A DNA stretch of 64,000 nt from Propionibacteriaceae bacterium UBA6122. Its GTDB lineage: Bacteria; Actinomycetota; Actinomycetes; Propionibacteriales; Propionibacteriaceae. The stretch lies in the NCBI GenBank assembly GCA_002428365.1, contig DIVW01000026.1:44256-108255 (forward strand). Reading direction: 5' to 3'. The position numbers and the translations under genes were made by a program. Below, piece by piece: positions 32,913-40,254 of this stretch. Numbering within the stretch: the first letter of the stretch is position 1; every line of letters starts with the position of its first letter. The notes under the pieces were generated by a model. That model ran no database searches. It had not been told where the DNA came from and was given only the letters and a program-made list of their open reading frames with translations.

Positions 32913-33434
32913 TTACTCGGTGATCTTGGCCATCACCAGCTCGTCGACGGGCTGGCCGTCCACGACCAGGGAATGGCGGCGCACGCCTTCAGCGGCATAG
33001 CCGCGCTTGGAGTACAGCCCGATGGCGGGCAGATTGTGCGCCATCACCGTCAACTCCAATCGGGTGACCCCGACGCGGGCGGCCCACTCATCAATGGCGG
33101 CCAACAACTTGGTGCCCACACCCCGTCCGCGGGCTCGGGGCAGTAGGCCCATCACCACTTCGGCGCTGTGTTTGTTGCGGCGGTAGAGGCCACGCTCGGC
33201 ATGGGCGAAGCCCACCACCTCCGAGCCTTCACCAGCCACCAGGTAGCAGTCGCTGCGCAGCCGCAGGTCGGCCAGCCAACCAGCGAACCGGGCCACATCG
33301 AGGCCGCGCTCGCCGGGCTCAAGCATCATGAATCTGGTCTCTTCATCCAGCTCATTGAGCATGCGCAGCACTGCCGCCGCGTCACTTAGCTCGGCATCGC
33401 GGATGCGCAGTTGGTCGACTTGCCCGAAAATCAC
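32913..33434 (-). CDS. GNAT-family N-acetyltransferase
   Basis: A 173-residue acetyltransferase. RIRDAELSDAAAVLRMLNELDEET begins the GNAT fold, VVMGLLPRARGRGVGTKLLAAIDEWAARVG is motif A with the acetyl-CoA RGRGVG loop, and LELTVMAHNLPAIGLYSKRGYAAEGVRRHSLVVDG follows as motif B. The end matches the RimJ/RimL-like or YhhY-like subgroup. GTG start with AGGA upstream. Substrate unknown. Confidence 0.9.
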   Translation of the reverse strand: MIFGQVDQLRIRDAELSDAAAVLRMLNELDEETRFMMLEPGERGLDVARFAGWLADLRLRSDCYLVAGEGSEVVGFAHAERGLYRRNKHSAEVVMGLLPRARGRGVGTKLLAAIDEWAARVGVTRLELTVMAHNLPAIGLYSKRGYAAEGVRRHSLVVDGQPVDELVMAKITE

Positions 33435-33572
33435 CCGCTAATCCTGACCTGTGAGCCGAGGTTTCGTCCACCATCGGCGGTCTCGCGGCGCCTCAGAAGC
33501 GCTTGGGAAGGCAGCACTTACGCGCAGTGCTGGTGCCTGTGTACTAGTTGGTCAGCTAAGTAGGCTGCGACT

Positions 33573-35327
33573 GTGCCGAACCGCGCTGCGAATCGACGGC
33601 CCCCTCGACCGGGCTTGTGGGTTGGCGCGCTCACGGTGGTGCTGTTCATCTTGAGCGCGACTCTTGGGCAGCCTCCCGCCCTCACCGAGTCCGGCCCAGC
33701 GGCCTACCTCCCCGCCGACGGATTCCGGGTTCGGTTCACCAACGGCACCGATACCCGGGCCAGTGAATGGGCAGTCGACGAGTCCGCCTCGCTGGCCCAA
33801 GCGGGCCCCCTGCATTTCGCCACCTCACTGACCCTCGGGCAACTCGACTGGGCAGCTACACCGGCCGCCCGGCTGAGCACCGTGGTCACCAACACTGCCG
33901 GCCAGGCGACTGGTCGCGCGGACGACTTCTTCACCATCGGCTCCGGCGAGGTGCGAGCCACTGTCGAGATGGACGGAGCCGGCAGTTCACGCATCTTCTA
34001 CCCCGGCCTGCTCGAGCTCGCCTCAACGATGGCTGCGGGTCGCACCTGGGTCTCCGATGGCACGGTGTGGAACCTTCCGGCCACCGGCAAAGACGTCACC
34101 ACTAGCTACCACGCCGTCTACACCGCTTCCAGCCCAACCACTCGTGATGGGCTCGCCCGCCGTTGCCTGGTGATCAACCGGCAACTCACTATTGGCGATA
34201 CCGAAGACCCACCCACGGCAAAGACCTGGTGCCCAGGGCTCGGCATGGTGGCGTTCGCCAACGCCCGCGGCTCTTGGCAGGCAACCACCGCTGCCGAAGA
34301 GTTCACCGTCGCCGCCCCGGCTGAGTTCGACTGGTCAAGTGCGGAACGGCTCCAGTTCAGCCGTCACACGATCAACGAGATCGGGAAGGGCATCATCCAG
34401 GTGTCACCGTTGAATCCGCCAACCGCCCGTCCTGACGGCACTGCCGTGCTGGTTCAGGGCATCTGGGGTGACGTGCTGGGGCTCAACCTGAGGGCGGAAC
34501 CGGTCCAGATCACCTGGCGAGCGCGGCCCGGCCAAAACAGCACCACGTCGGCTGCCTTCGATGACCGAACGTTAGTTGCCAACACCAGCCGGCAGTTGGT
34601 CGCCTACGACAGCAACGGGCGTTGGCTATGGCAATCGGCTCTGCACGACGTCGCCATCGTGGCCCCAGTTCGGCTGGCAGGCAATGCTGTCGTCGCTACC
34701 TTGGACGGCTCGGTAACCGCTTACGATCTGGCCTCCGGCGCCGAAGTCTGGTCCCATCGGCCCGGGTCGGAAATTCGAGTTGGGCTTGAAGTCAGCGGTG
34801 ATCGGGTGGTCGCCGCCGACCAAGCTGGGGCGCTGACCTGTTACGACATCAACGGGGTTCAGCGATGGTCTGCAGCAGTGGAGCCAGCGAGCGTGCTCAC
34901 CATCAGCAAAGGGTCTGATCCGGTGGTGGTCACCAGGGAGGCCGGGTCGAATTGGCTGAACGCCTATTCGCTCACCGATGGCCACCGCGTGTGGCGGGTA
35001 CGCGATACATCCTCCGCGAAAGAGCTCTTCGCCATGGACGGACGGGTAGTGGCCCGCGGCAATACCGTCACCACCAGCCTGAACCCGGCCACTGGTGCCA
35101 CCGACTGGGTTTGGGGCGGAGGCCGGACCTTTGCCGGCGCTGGCGGCGGGGACCGGGTGTTGCTGCTCGCGAGCGACCGAGTGATCCTGCTGGACGAAAC
35201 CGGTCGGCAGCTCAAAGAGTGGCCGGTCTCGGTTGGTGTGCTGGAAAGCGCGGCCTACCTAAGCGCAGATCGCGGCGGCATATTGGTCTACGGCCCACAG
35301 GGGATCAGCTTGGGGGTGTTGCCGTGA
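33573..35327 (+). CDS. Membrane-anchored PQQ-type beta-propeller protein
   Basis: A 584-residue protein with one N-terminal membrane helix (about residues 15-33) and an extracytoplasmic part. The C-terminal half has PQQ-enzyme-like propeller repeats (LVAYDSNGRWLWQSAL, VTAYDLASGAEVWSHRPG, LTCYDINGVQRWSAAVE). No catalytic domain is visible. The GTG overlaps no gene upstream; the stop overlaps the next gene by GTGA. The first 40 residues and the DNA before the start resemble those of the small gene at 37238, which appears to derive from this pair. Possible role: assembly or sensing at the cell surface. Confidence 0.8.
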   Translation: MPNRAANRRPPRPGLWVGALTVVLFILSATLGQPPALTESGPAAYLPADGFRVRFTNGTDTRASEWAVDESASLAQAGPLHFATSLTLGQLDWAATPAARLSTVVTNTAGQATGRADDFFTIGSGEVRATVEMDGAGSSRIFYPGLLELASTMAAGRTWVSDGTVWNLPATGKDVTTSYHAVYTASSPTTRDGLARRCLVINRQLTIGDTEDPPTAKTWCPGLGMVAFANARGSWQATTAAEEFTVAAPAEFDWSSAERLQFSRHTINEIGKGIIQVSPLNPPTARPDGTAVLVQGIWGDVLGLNLRAEPVQITWRARPGQNSTTSAAFDDRTLVANTSRQLVAYDSNGRWLWQSALHDVAIVAPVRLAGNAVVATLDGSVTAYDLASGAEVWSHRPGSEIRVGLEVSGDRVVAADQAGALTCYDINGVQRWSAAVEPASVLTISKGSDPVVVTREAGSNWLNAYSLTDGHRVWRVRDTSSAKELFAMDGRVVARGNTVTTSLNPATGATDWVWGGGRTFAGAGGGDRVLLLASDRVILLDETGRQLKEWPVSVGVLESAAYLSADRGGILVYGPQGISLGVLP

Positions 35328-37192
35328 ACTCGGCACTGACCGAAGTTGTTGAGGCTGGGCGTGATGTCCTAAAGACCACCTTCGTGACCCCGGTGGCTGA
35401 GGGACGCCCGAGGCCGAACGAATGGCCCCACGGCCTGCGCTCAGTGGGTTGGGTGTCCGCCGGAGCCTTCATGCTGCTAATGATCCTCACCCTGGGGTCT
35501 GGGTGGCTGCGCCAAGTTGATGGACTGATCTACGGTTCGAATGACACCGGGATGACGATGCCAAGCTTGGCCGTCCCGGTGATGATCACCGCGGTGGTGT
35601 TGTCCTTCGCGCTGGCGATCACCGCCACCATCCGCGCACCGTGGTGGGTTCGAATTGGGATTCTGACGCTAGCGGCGATGGGGTCCTTCTCCTTCTACGC
35701 CTTCGCCGCGACGAACCCGCCGCAACTGGCCCTCACCGCCGCAGCCCTGTTGGCGCTTGCCATTTTCATTATTGTCCGATCCTTCCGCGTCCCTTCGTGG
35801 TGGGAATTCCCGACGGTGCTCGGGTTGCTGATCGCGGCGCTCGTCGCGCCGTGGCTGTTCCCGGGACAACTGGCAGTCGGAATGGATTTCCGGGTGATGA
35901 CTATCGAGGGCGCAATCTCGATGCTGAGCATTCTCACCCTCCCGGCCCTCATGGTGGCCGGGTTTGCCCCAGCCCAGATCGTGGTCACCGGAGCGCAGGC
36001 GATTGCTGACCGGCCAGTTAGCCGCGGCCTGTTCTGGACGGTCTTCGGCATCTCGGTGGCCGCTTTGACAGTGTCGCTGGTGCTCAGCGCCTTCAGCGAT
36101 TCGCCACCAACACCGGGCGGCCTGTCCGCAAGCCTGGTCACGCTTCTGCTGGTTGCCGGAGTTGTCGCGATCCTGCTGCGACAGGCGAAGTTGCGGCGCC
36201 CGCCAGACCCTGCCGATCTGCCCGAGGCCTGGAGTCACTGGGTGTACGCATTCGCCGCTATCGTGCCGGGCTTCCTCGTCCTTGGCCTACCAATCAGCGT
36301 CCTTGCAGTCGCCGCATCCAGCTTCAACCTGACTGCTTTGGCCGACATCCTCAACCCCGTGTCCCTGGCCATTTCCCAAGGAAACCTCGACCTGTACTGG
36401 CGTGGCGGCACTGCGCTGCTCGCCTTGATCGGGGCCTGGCGATTTGCCGCCCGCGACCGCCTCACTGAGGCGGTGATGTTCGGCTCCTACGGCGTAGTGA
36501 CCCTGGTGGCAGTGACAGGACGAATCGGCGGGTACAGCTTCCTTCTGGACCGTTCCGCGGCCGCCATGGGACTCGTCGCGGCTGCCGTGGCGCTTATTGC
36601 CACCGCAGTGCAGTTGGCCCGGCGCCAATTTGATCGCAACCGAGCAACTGGCGTTTTAACCGTGCTGCTGCTGACCCTGCTCTACCCGCACCGAGATGCC
36701 CTCTCCGATCCGATCAGCGCGGTGCTGGCGGTGGCCCCGGCGGCGCTGGTCATCTTCGGCCTTGCGTGGCGCATGGTCACCGAAGCCCAGGTCACCTACA
36801 CCTCCTCAGCAAGATACCCACAGTCAACCCGGGTGTTGCTGTTCATGGCCAACTCCCTCTTGGCTGCCACCGCTGTCGCCTTCACTGCGCTAACCCGAGC
36901 AGCCGGAACCCAGCTGGACCCGACGACCTGGAGCAGCCTGGGCGACATACTGCTCGGCGAGCCGCTGTACGTGGCCGGGCTGGTGACCGGCCTGTGGCTG
37001 ATGCTCCGCCCGCGGGGTGCCGGTGAGGCGAGCGAGCAGCTGACCGATGAGCACTACGACTCCGAAGAGGTCGCCGCTGAGGAAGCTGCCGAAGAGGCCG
37101 CCGAACCCGACTACGGCCCCTGGACGGTAATGCCCCCCACCTGGCCACCGAACGCTCCCCCGCCGCCGAACGCTCCGCCGCCACCTCCCTAG
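35324..37192 (+). CDS. Polytopic membrane protein with acidic, Pro-rich C-terminus
   Basis: A 622-residue protein with about 14 hydrophobic membrane segments. I do not recognise a family. The C-terminal 60 residues have an acidic Glu/Ala stretch (DSEEVAAEEAAEEAAEPDYG) and a Pro-rich tail (NAPPPPNAPPPPP), suggesting a flexible cytoplasmic tail. GTG start is coupled to the preceding propeller gene (GTGA). The end from about GTQLDPTTWSSLGDILLGEPL to the acidic tail recurs, with changes, in the small downstream gene. Confidence 0.75.
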   Translation: MNSALTEVVEAGRDVLKTTFVTPVAEGRPRPNEWPHGLRSVGWVSAGAFMLLMILTLGSGWLRQVDGLIYGSNDTGMTMPSLAVPVMITAVVLSFALAITATIRAPWWVRIGILTLAAMGSFSFYAFAATNPPQLALTAAALLALAIFIIVRSFRVPSWWEFPTVLGLLIAALVAPWLFPGQLAVGMDFRVMTIEGAISMLSILTLPALMVAGFAPAQIVVTGAQAIADRPVSRGLFWTVFGISVAALTVSLVLSAFSDSPPTPGGLSASLVTLLLVAGVVAILLRQAKLRRPPDPADLPEAWSHWVYAFAAIVPGFLVLGLPISVLAVAASSFNLTALADILNPVSLAISQGNLDLYWRGGTALLALIGAWRFAARDRLTEAVMFGSYGVVTLVAVTGRIGGYSFLLDRSAAAMGLVAAAVALIATAVQLARRQFDRNRATGVLTVLLLTLLYPHRDALSDPISAVLAVAPAALVIFGLAWRMVTEAQVTYTSSARYPQSTRVLLFMANSLLAATAVAFTALTRAAGTQLDPTTWSSLGDILLGEPLYVAGLVTGLWLMLRPRGAGEASEQLTDEHYDSEEVAAEEAAEEAAEPDYGPWTVMPPTWPPNAPPPPNAPPPPP

Positions 37193-37237
37193 CGCCAGCA
37201 GTCGGTGGCTCTTGGGCGGCTACGTAGGCTCTCAACT

Positions 37238-37666
37238 GTGCCCAGCCGAGCCGCAAGCCGACCTCCTTGGGGCCCAGCAATCTGGGTTACCGCATCGATG
37301 ATCGCCTTGATCTTGCTGCTCGCCACTCTCGGGCGTCCGCCCGCGCTCAATCAACTAGGGCCAACGGCCTCCCGTGGGACGGGAACCCAGACCGATCCGT
37401 CCAGTTGGGGGGCCCTGGGCGATTCGAGCCTTGGCGAGCCGCTGTTCCTGGTCGGCCTGGTGACTGGCCTTTGGCTGCTGCTGCGCCCGCACCGCAGCGG
37501 TGAGGTGAGCGAGCAGCTGACCGCTGAGCGCTACGACTCTGAAGAGGTCGCCGCCGAGGAAGCCGCTGAAGCGGCGGCGGCGCAAATCACTCCTGGTTGG
37601 AGCCCGAATATCGCGGCCCCCAACCCGAACCAAATATGGCCGCCGCCGCCAGGCAATTACGGCTAG
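37238..37666 (+). CDS. Chimeric small membrane protein (start of the propeller gene fused to end of the polytopic gene)
   Basis: A 142-residue protein. Its N-terminus (PSRAASRPPWGPAIWVTASMIALILLLATLGRPPALNQLGPTA) aligns with the N-terminus of the protein at 33573, and the rest (GTQTDPSSWGALGDSSLGEPLFLVGLVTGLWLLLRPHRSGEVSEQLTAERYDSEEVAAEEAAE) with the C-terminus of the protein at 35324. The upstream DNA is also similar (TAGGCT-rich leader, GTG). The simplest origin is tandem duplication of the two-gene pair with deletion of about 3.5 kb between. Two membrane helices remain. Function unknown. Confidence 0.78.
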   Translation: MPSRAASRPPWGPAIWVTASMIALILLLATLGRPPALNQLGPTASRGTGTQTDPSSWGALGDSSLGEPLFLVGLVTGLWLLLRPHRSGEVSEQLTAERYDSEEVAAEEAAEAAAAQITPGWSPNIAAPNPNQIWPPPPGNYG

Positions 37667-38094
37667 ACCTTCGAGAGCACTGTTCGTTTTTGAAGCCGAA
37701 TTTGCCTACCGCCAGATGTGACCTGGCTGTGTGCATTCTCTGAGCACTTCGGCCCGGCTCGCTGGCGACTCCTCGCCGGCCAGCCCGGCCGGTACGACAC
37801 CTTGCCGACTTGCGGACACCCCGGCGCCACCGTGGCCGGGCGGCTCTTTGTTAACTCAAATGGAGCGTCCCCAGAATGGGTCACGATTCACCCACTAAGA
37901 CCGAATAGTCCCCTTCCGGGTGACCTCACCGCGCTCATTACCCTTGTTTTCAGGTCCCCTAACGGGTGACCCAACGCGCGTATTTGAGAATGTCCGCCAA
38001 ATCCTTTGACACCGGCGTTGAGATTAAGCGAATATTTGCAGCGCACCAACCGAACCCGCACCCGTGTCCAACCCCCCGACCCTAGGAGACCACC
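37667..38094. promoter_or_regulatory. Geneless region with tandem repeats upstream of the Flp pilin gene
   Basis: No convincing gene is present. Close to the pilin gene lie two near-identical 18-base direct repeats, GTCCCCTTCCGGGTGACC (37908-37925) and GTCCCCTAACGGGTGACC (37954-37971), 46 bases apart, with a weaker third copy, GTCCCCAGAATGGGTCAC, at 37866-37883. Spacings of 42 and 46 bases, near four helical turns, suggest binding sites for one regulator. An open frame at 37718-37969 overlaps them, has no ribosome binding site and is not called. Confidence 0.45.
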
Positions 38095-38271
38095 ATGGGG
38101 AGCCTGCCAGCCAAGGTCCTCGGCACCGTCATTGCGAAGAGTGAGCGCGGCGCCACCGCGATTGAGTACGGCATCATGGTCGCCCTGATCGCGGCCGTGA
38201 CCGTCGCTACCGTCACCGTTCTAGGCAACAACCTCAGCGGTCTTTTGCTCCGCATCGCCGCCCAGCTCTGA
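38095..38271 (+). CDS. Flp/Fap-type pilin (orphan)
   Basis: A 58-residue class IVb prepilin. After a short positively charged leader, the sequence SERGATAIEYGIMVALIAAV has the typical Gly19/Ala20 prepilin cleavage site, a Glu at +5 of the mature part and a long hydrophobic helix. TAGGAG lies eight bases upstream of the ATG. No tad assembly genes (ATPase, secretin-like or prepilin peptidase) are within the window, so the assembly machine must be encoded elsewhere. Just downstream is a secreted protease gene. The gene is too short for most automatic gene calls. Confidence 0.92.
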   Translation: MGSLPAKVLGTVIAKSERGATAIEYGIMVALIAAVTVATVTVLGNNLSGLLLRIAAQL

Positions 38272-38373
38272 GTCCAATCAACTCCTGGGTCGCCAACTCG
38301 GCTTGCTTTTACCAGTAGGCTGCACAACGGAGCGCATTAGCGTCGTCCGTCCTGCTAACGGTGAGGGTCACCA

Positions 38374-40122
38374 ATGAAGAAATGGTCGGTAGCAGTTTTC
38401 GTGGCAGCAGCAGGATTGGCGTTCAGTGCCATTCCGGCCCAGGCCGCCCCCACTGACATCGCTCCGCTTCCCGAGCCGACCACTCCCAGCAGGATCAAAG
38501 ACACCACCCGGACGATCCTGGTCACCTTCGACCAGTCGCAGCAGAACCCGAAAGCTTCGGCTGAAGCCGCCGTTGCCGAAATCGCCGAGGCGGTCGCGGG
38601 CGCCTCGGTCACTTCGGTAGAGCCAGTAACCAAGACCATCGTCGCGGTCACCCTCGACGCCGACCTCAGCACCGCCGAGGCCGCCAGCATCGAAGCCCAG
38701 GTCTCCCGGGTGCGCGGCGTCAAGGACGCTGACCAGGCCACGACCTTCCACCCCGCCGACACCGACTACGAAAAGGGCCTTTGGGGCATCAACGCCGCCA
38801 TGGGCAAGTACAGCGTGGCCGCGGACGCCGCCTGGCCCACCACCACCGGCACCGGCGTGATCGTCGGCGTGCTCGACACTGGCATCACCGCCCACCCCGA
38901 TCTGACCGGTTCATATTCCAGCGTTGTCGGCGGCAATGTGATTGCCGGCTACGACTTCATCGACTATCTGGGTGCTGGTGGCCGAACTGATCTGGGCGGG
39001 GACGGCGATGGTTATGACGCCGACCCGACCGACGAAGGCGACTACTCCTACGACTCGAACGGCCAACTGTCACCGTCCTCCTGGCATGGCACCCACGTGT
39101 CCGGCACTATCGCCGCGGTACGCAACGACTCCGGCGTGGTCGGGGTAGCCCCCGGCGCCCAGATCGAGCCGCTGCGCGTCCTTGGCTGGGCCGGTGGCAC
39201 CGAGCCCGACATCATTCGCGCCATCTACTGGGCGATTGGCTCCCAGTCCTACAAGCCCGACGGCACCGCGCTGCCGCTGAACCCCAACCCGGTCGATGTG
39301 CTGAACCTCTCCCTGGGCAGCAATGACAAGAAGCCGTGCAGCGCTGCCATGCAGAAGGCCGTCGATGCGGCCGCTGCCAAGCGCATCCCGATGGTCGTGG
39401 CCGCTGGCAACTACAACGTGGCGCTGTCGAACAGCTCCCCGGCCAACTGCAAGAACGTAATCTCGGTCACCGCCAGCACCTACACCGGCGGCAAGGCCAG
39501 CTACTCCAACTACGGCACCGCCGCCATGCCGGCCACCATTGCCGCCCCCGGCGGTTCGGGCGTCCACACCGCCTGCCCCGGCAGCGTCGGTGAATGTGGC
39601 GCCATCCTCTCGACCGTGAACACCGGCGCCACCGTGGTTGGAGGCCCGGCCTATGGGTACATGACGGGCACCTCGATGGCCGCCCCGCACGTAGCTGGCG
39701 TGGCTGCGCTGCTGAAGGCCAAGAACCCGTCCTGGGGTCCGGCCCAGATCGCCGCGGCGATGCGCGGCTCAGCCAACCGGATGCCCAGCTGCACCGCCGT
39801 CACCTGTGGCACCGGCGTGGTGAACGCCCCCAACGCGCTCAAGGTGAGCAAGTTCTTCAGCCTGAAGAAGAACCCCTCGATCTCGGGTAAGTACAAGGTT
39901 GGCAAGAAGCTCACCGCCAAGGTCGGCTCCTGGAGCCCCAGCCCCACCCGGGTCACCTACCAGTGGCTGCGCGACGGCAAGATCATCAGCGGTGCGACCA
40001 AGTCGAAGTACAAGCTGGTCAAGAAGGACAAGAAGAAGAAGATCTCGCTTCAGGTCACCGTTTTCGGCTCCGCCGGCTACGCCTACCGGATCGCGGTTTC
40101 GTCCTCGCACAAGATCAAGTAG
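38374..40122 (+). CDS. Secreted subtilisin-like serine protease (S8)
   Basis: A 582-residue exported protease. A signal peptide (MKKWSVAVFVAAAGLAFSAIPAQA) precedes an I9-like pro-region (about 40-130) and the S8 domain. The catalytic residues are Asp168 (GVLDTGIT), His238 (WHGTHVSGT) and Ser434 (GTSMAAPH), with the oxyanion Asn in VAAGNYN. A long acidic loop (GDGDGYDADPTDEGD) between Asp and His may bind Ca2+. The last 90 residues (VGKKLTAKVGSWSP...YQWLRDGKIISGATKSKYKL) form a surface Ig-like repeat also found at the end of the next protease. Confidence 0.93.
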   Translation: MKKWSVAVFVAAAGLAFSAIPAQAAPTDIAPLPEPTTPSRIKDTTRTILVTFDQSQQNPKASAEAAVAEIAEAVAGASVTSVEPVTKTIVAVTLDADLSTAEAASIEAQVSRVRGVKDADQATTFHPADTDYEKGLWGINAAMGKYSVAADAAWPTTTGTGVIVGVLDTGITAHPDLTGSYSSVVGGNVIAGYDFIDYLGAGGRTDLGGDGDGYDADPTDEGDYSYDSNGQLSPSSWHGTHVSGTIAAVRNDSGVVGVAPGAQIEPLRVLGWAGGTEPDIIRAIYWAIGSQSYKPDGTALPLNPNPVDVLNLSLGSNDKKPCSAAMQKAVDAAAAKRIPMVVAAGNYNVALSNSSPANCKNVISVTASTYTGGKASYSNYGTAAMPATIAAPGGSGVHTACPGSVGECGAILSTVNTGATVVGGPAYGYMTGTSMAAPHVAGVAALLKAKNPSWGPAQIAAAMRGSANRMPSCTAVTCGTGVVNAPNALKVSKFFSLKKNPSISGKYKVGKKLTAKVGSWSPSPTRVTYQWLRDGKIISGATKSKYKLVKKDKKKKISLQVTVFGSAGYAYRIAVSSSHKIK

Positions 40123-40196
40123 CTGACCAGGGCGTACCCCGCCTCGACAAGCACTTTCGAGTTTCCACTGGACTGCTGGCTGCCCACTGATGCAGC

Positions 40197-40214
40197 TGTT
40201 ACAGATGTGAAACA
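40197..40214. promoter_or_regulatory. Imperfect dyad in the promoter region of the large subtilase gene
   Basis: TGTTACAGATGTGAAACA has inverted halves of the form TGTTnCA-N4-TGnAACA. It overlaps or abuts a likely -10-like AACAAT, about 40 bases upstream of the TTG start of the large subtilase. Could be an activator or repressor site; low certainty. Confidence 0.3.
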
Positions 40215-40254
40215 ATAGAGGTGCTGCGCTCTGCGCACAGTTAGGGGGGACGCC

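Noticed and set aside
34626..34985. Open frame of 119 codons opposite the propeller gene
   Set aside because: Antisense shadow without a start signal.
37718..37969. Open frame of 83 codons upstream of the pilin gene
   Set aside because: No ribosome binding site, overlaps the direct repeats, and has no similarity that I recognise.
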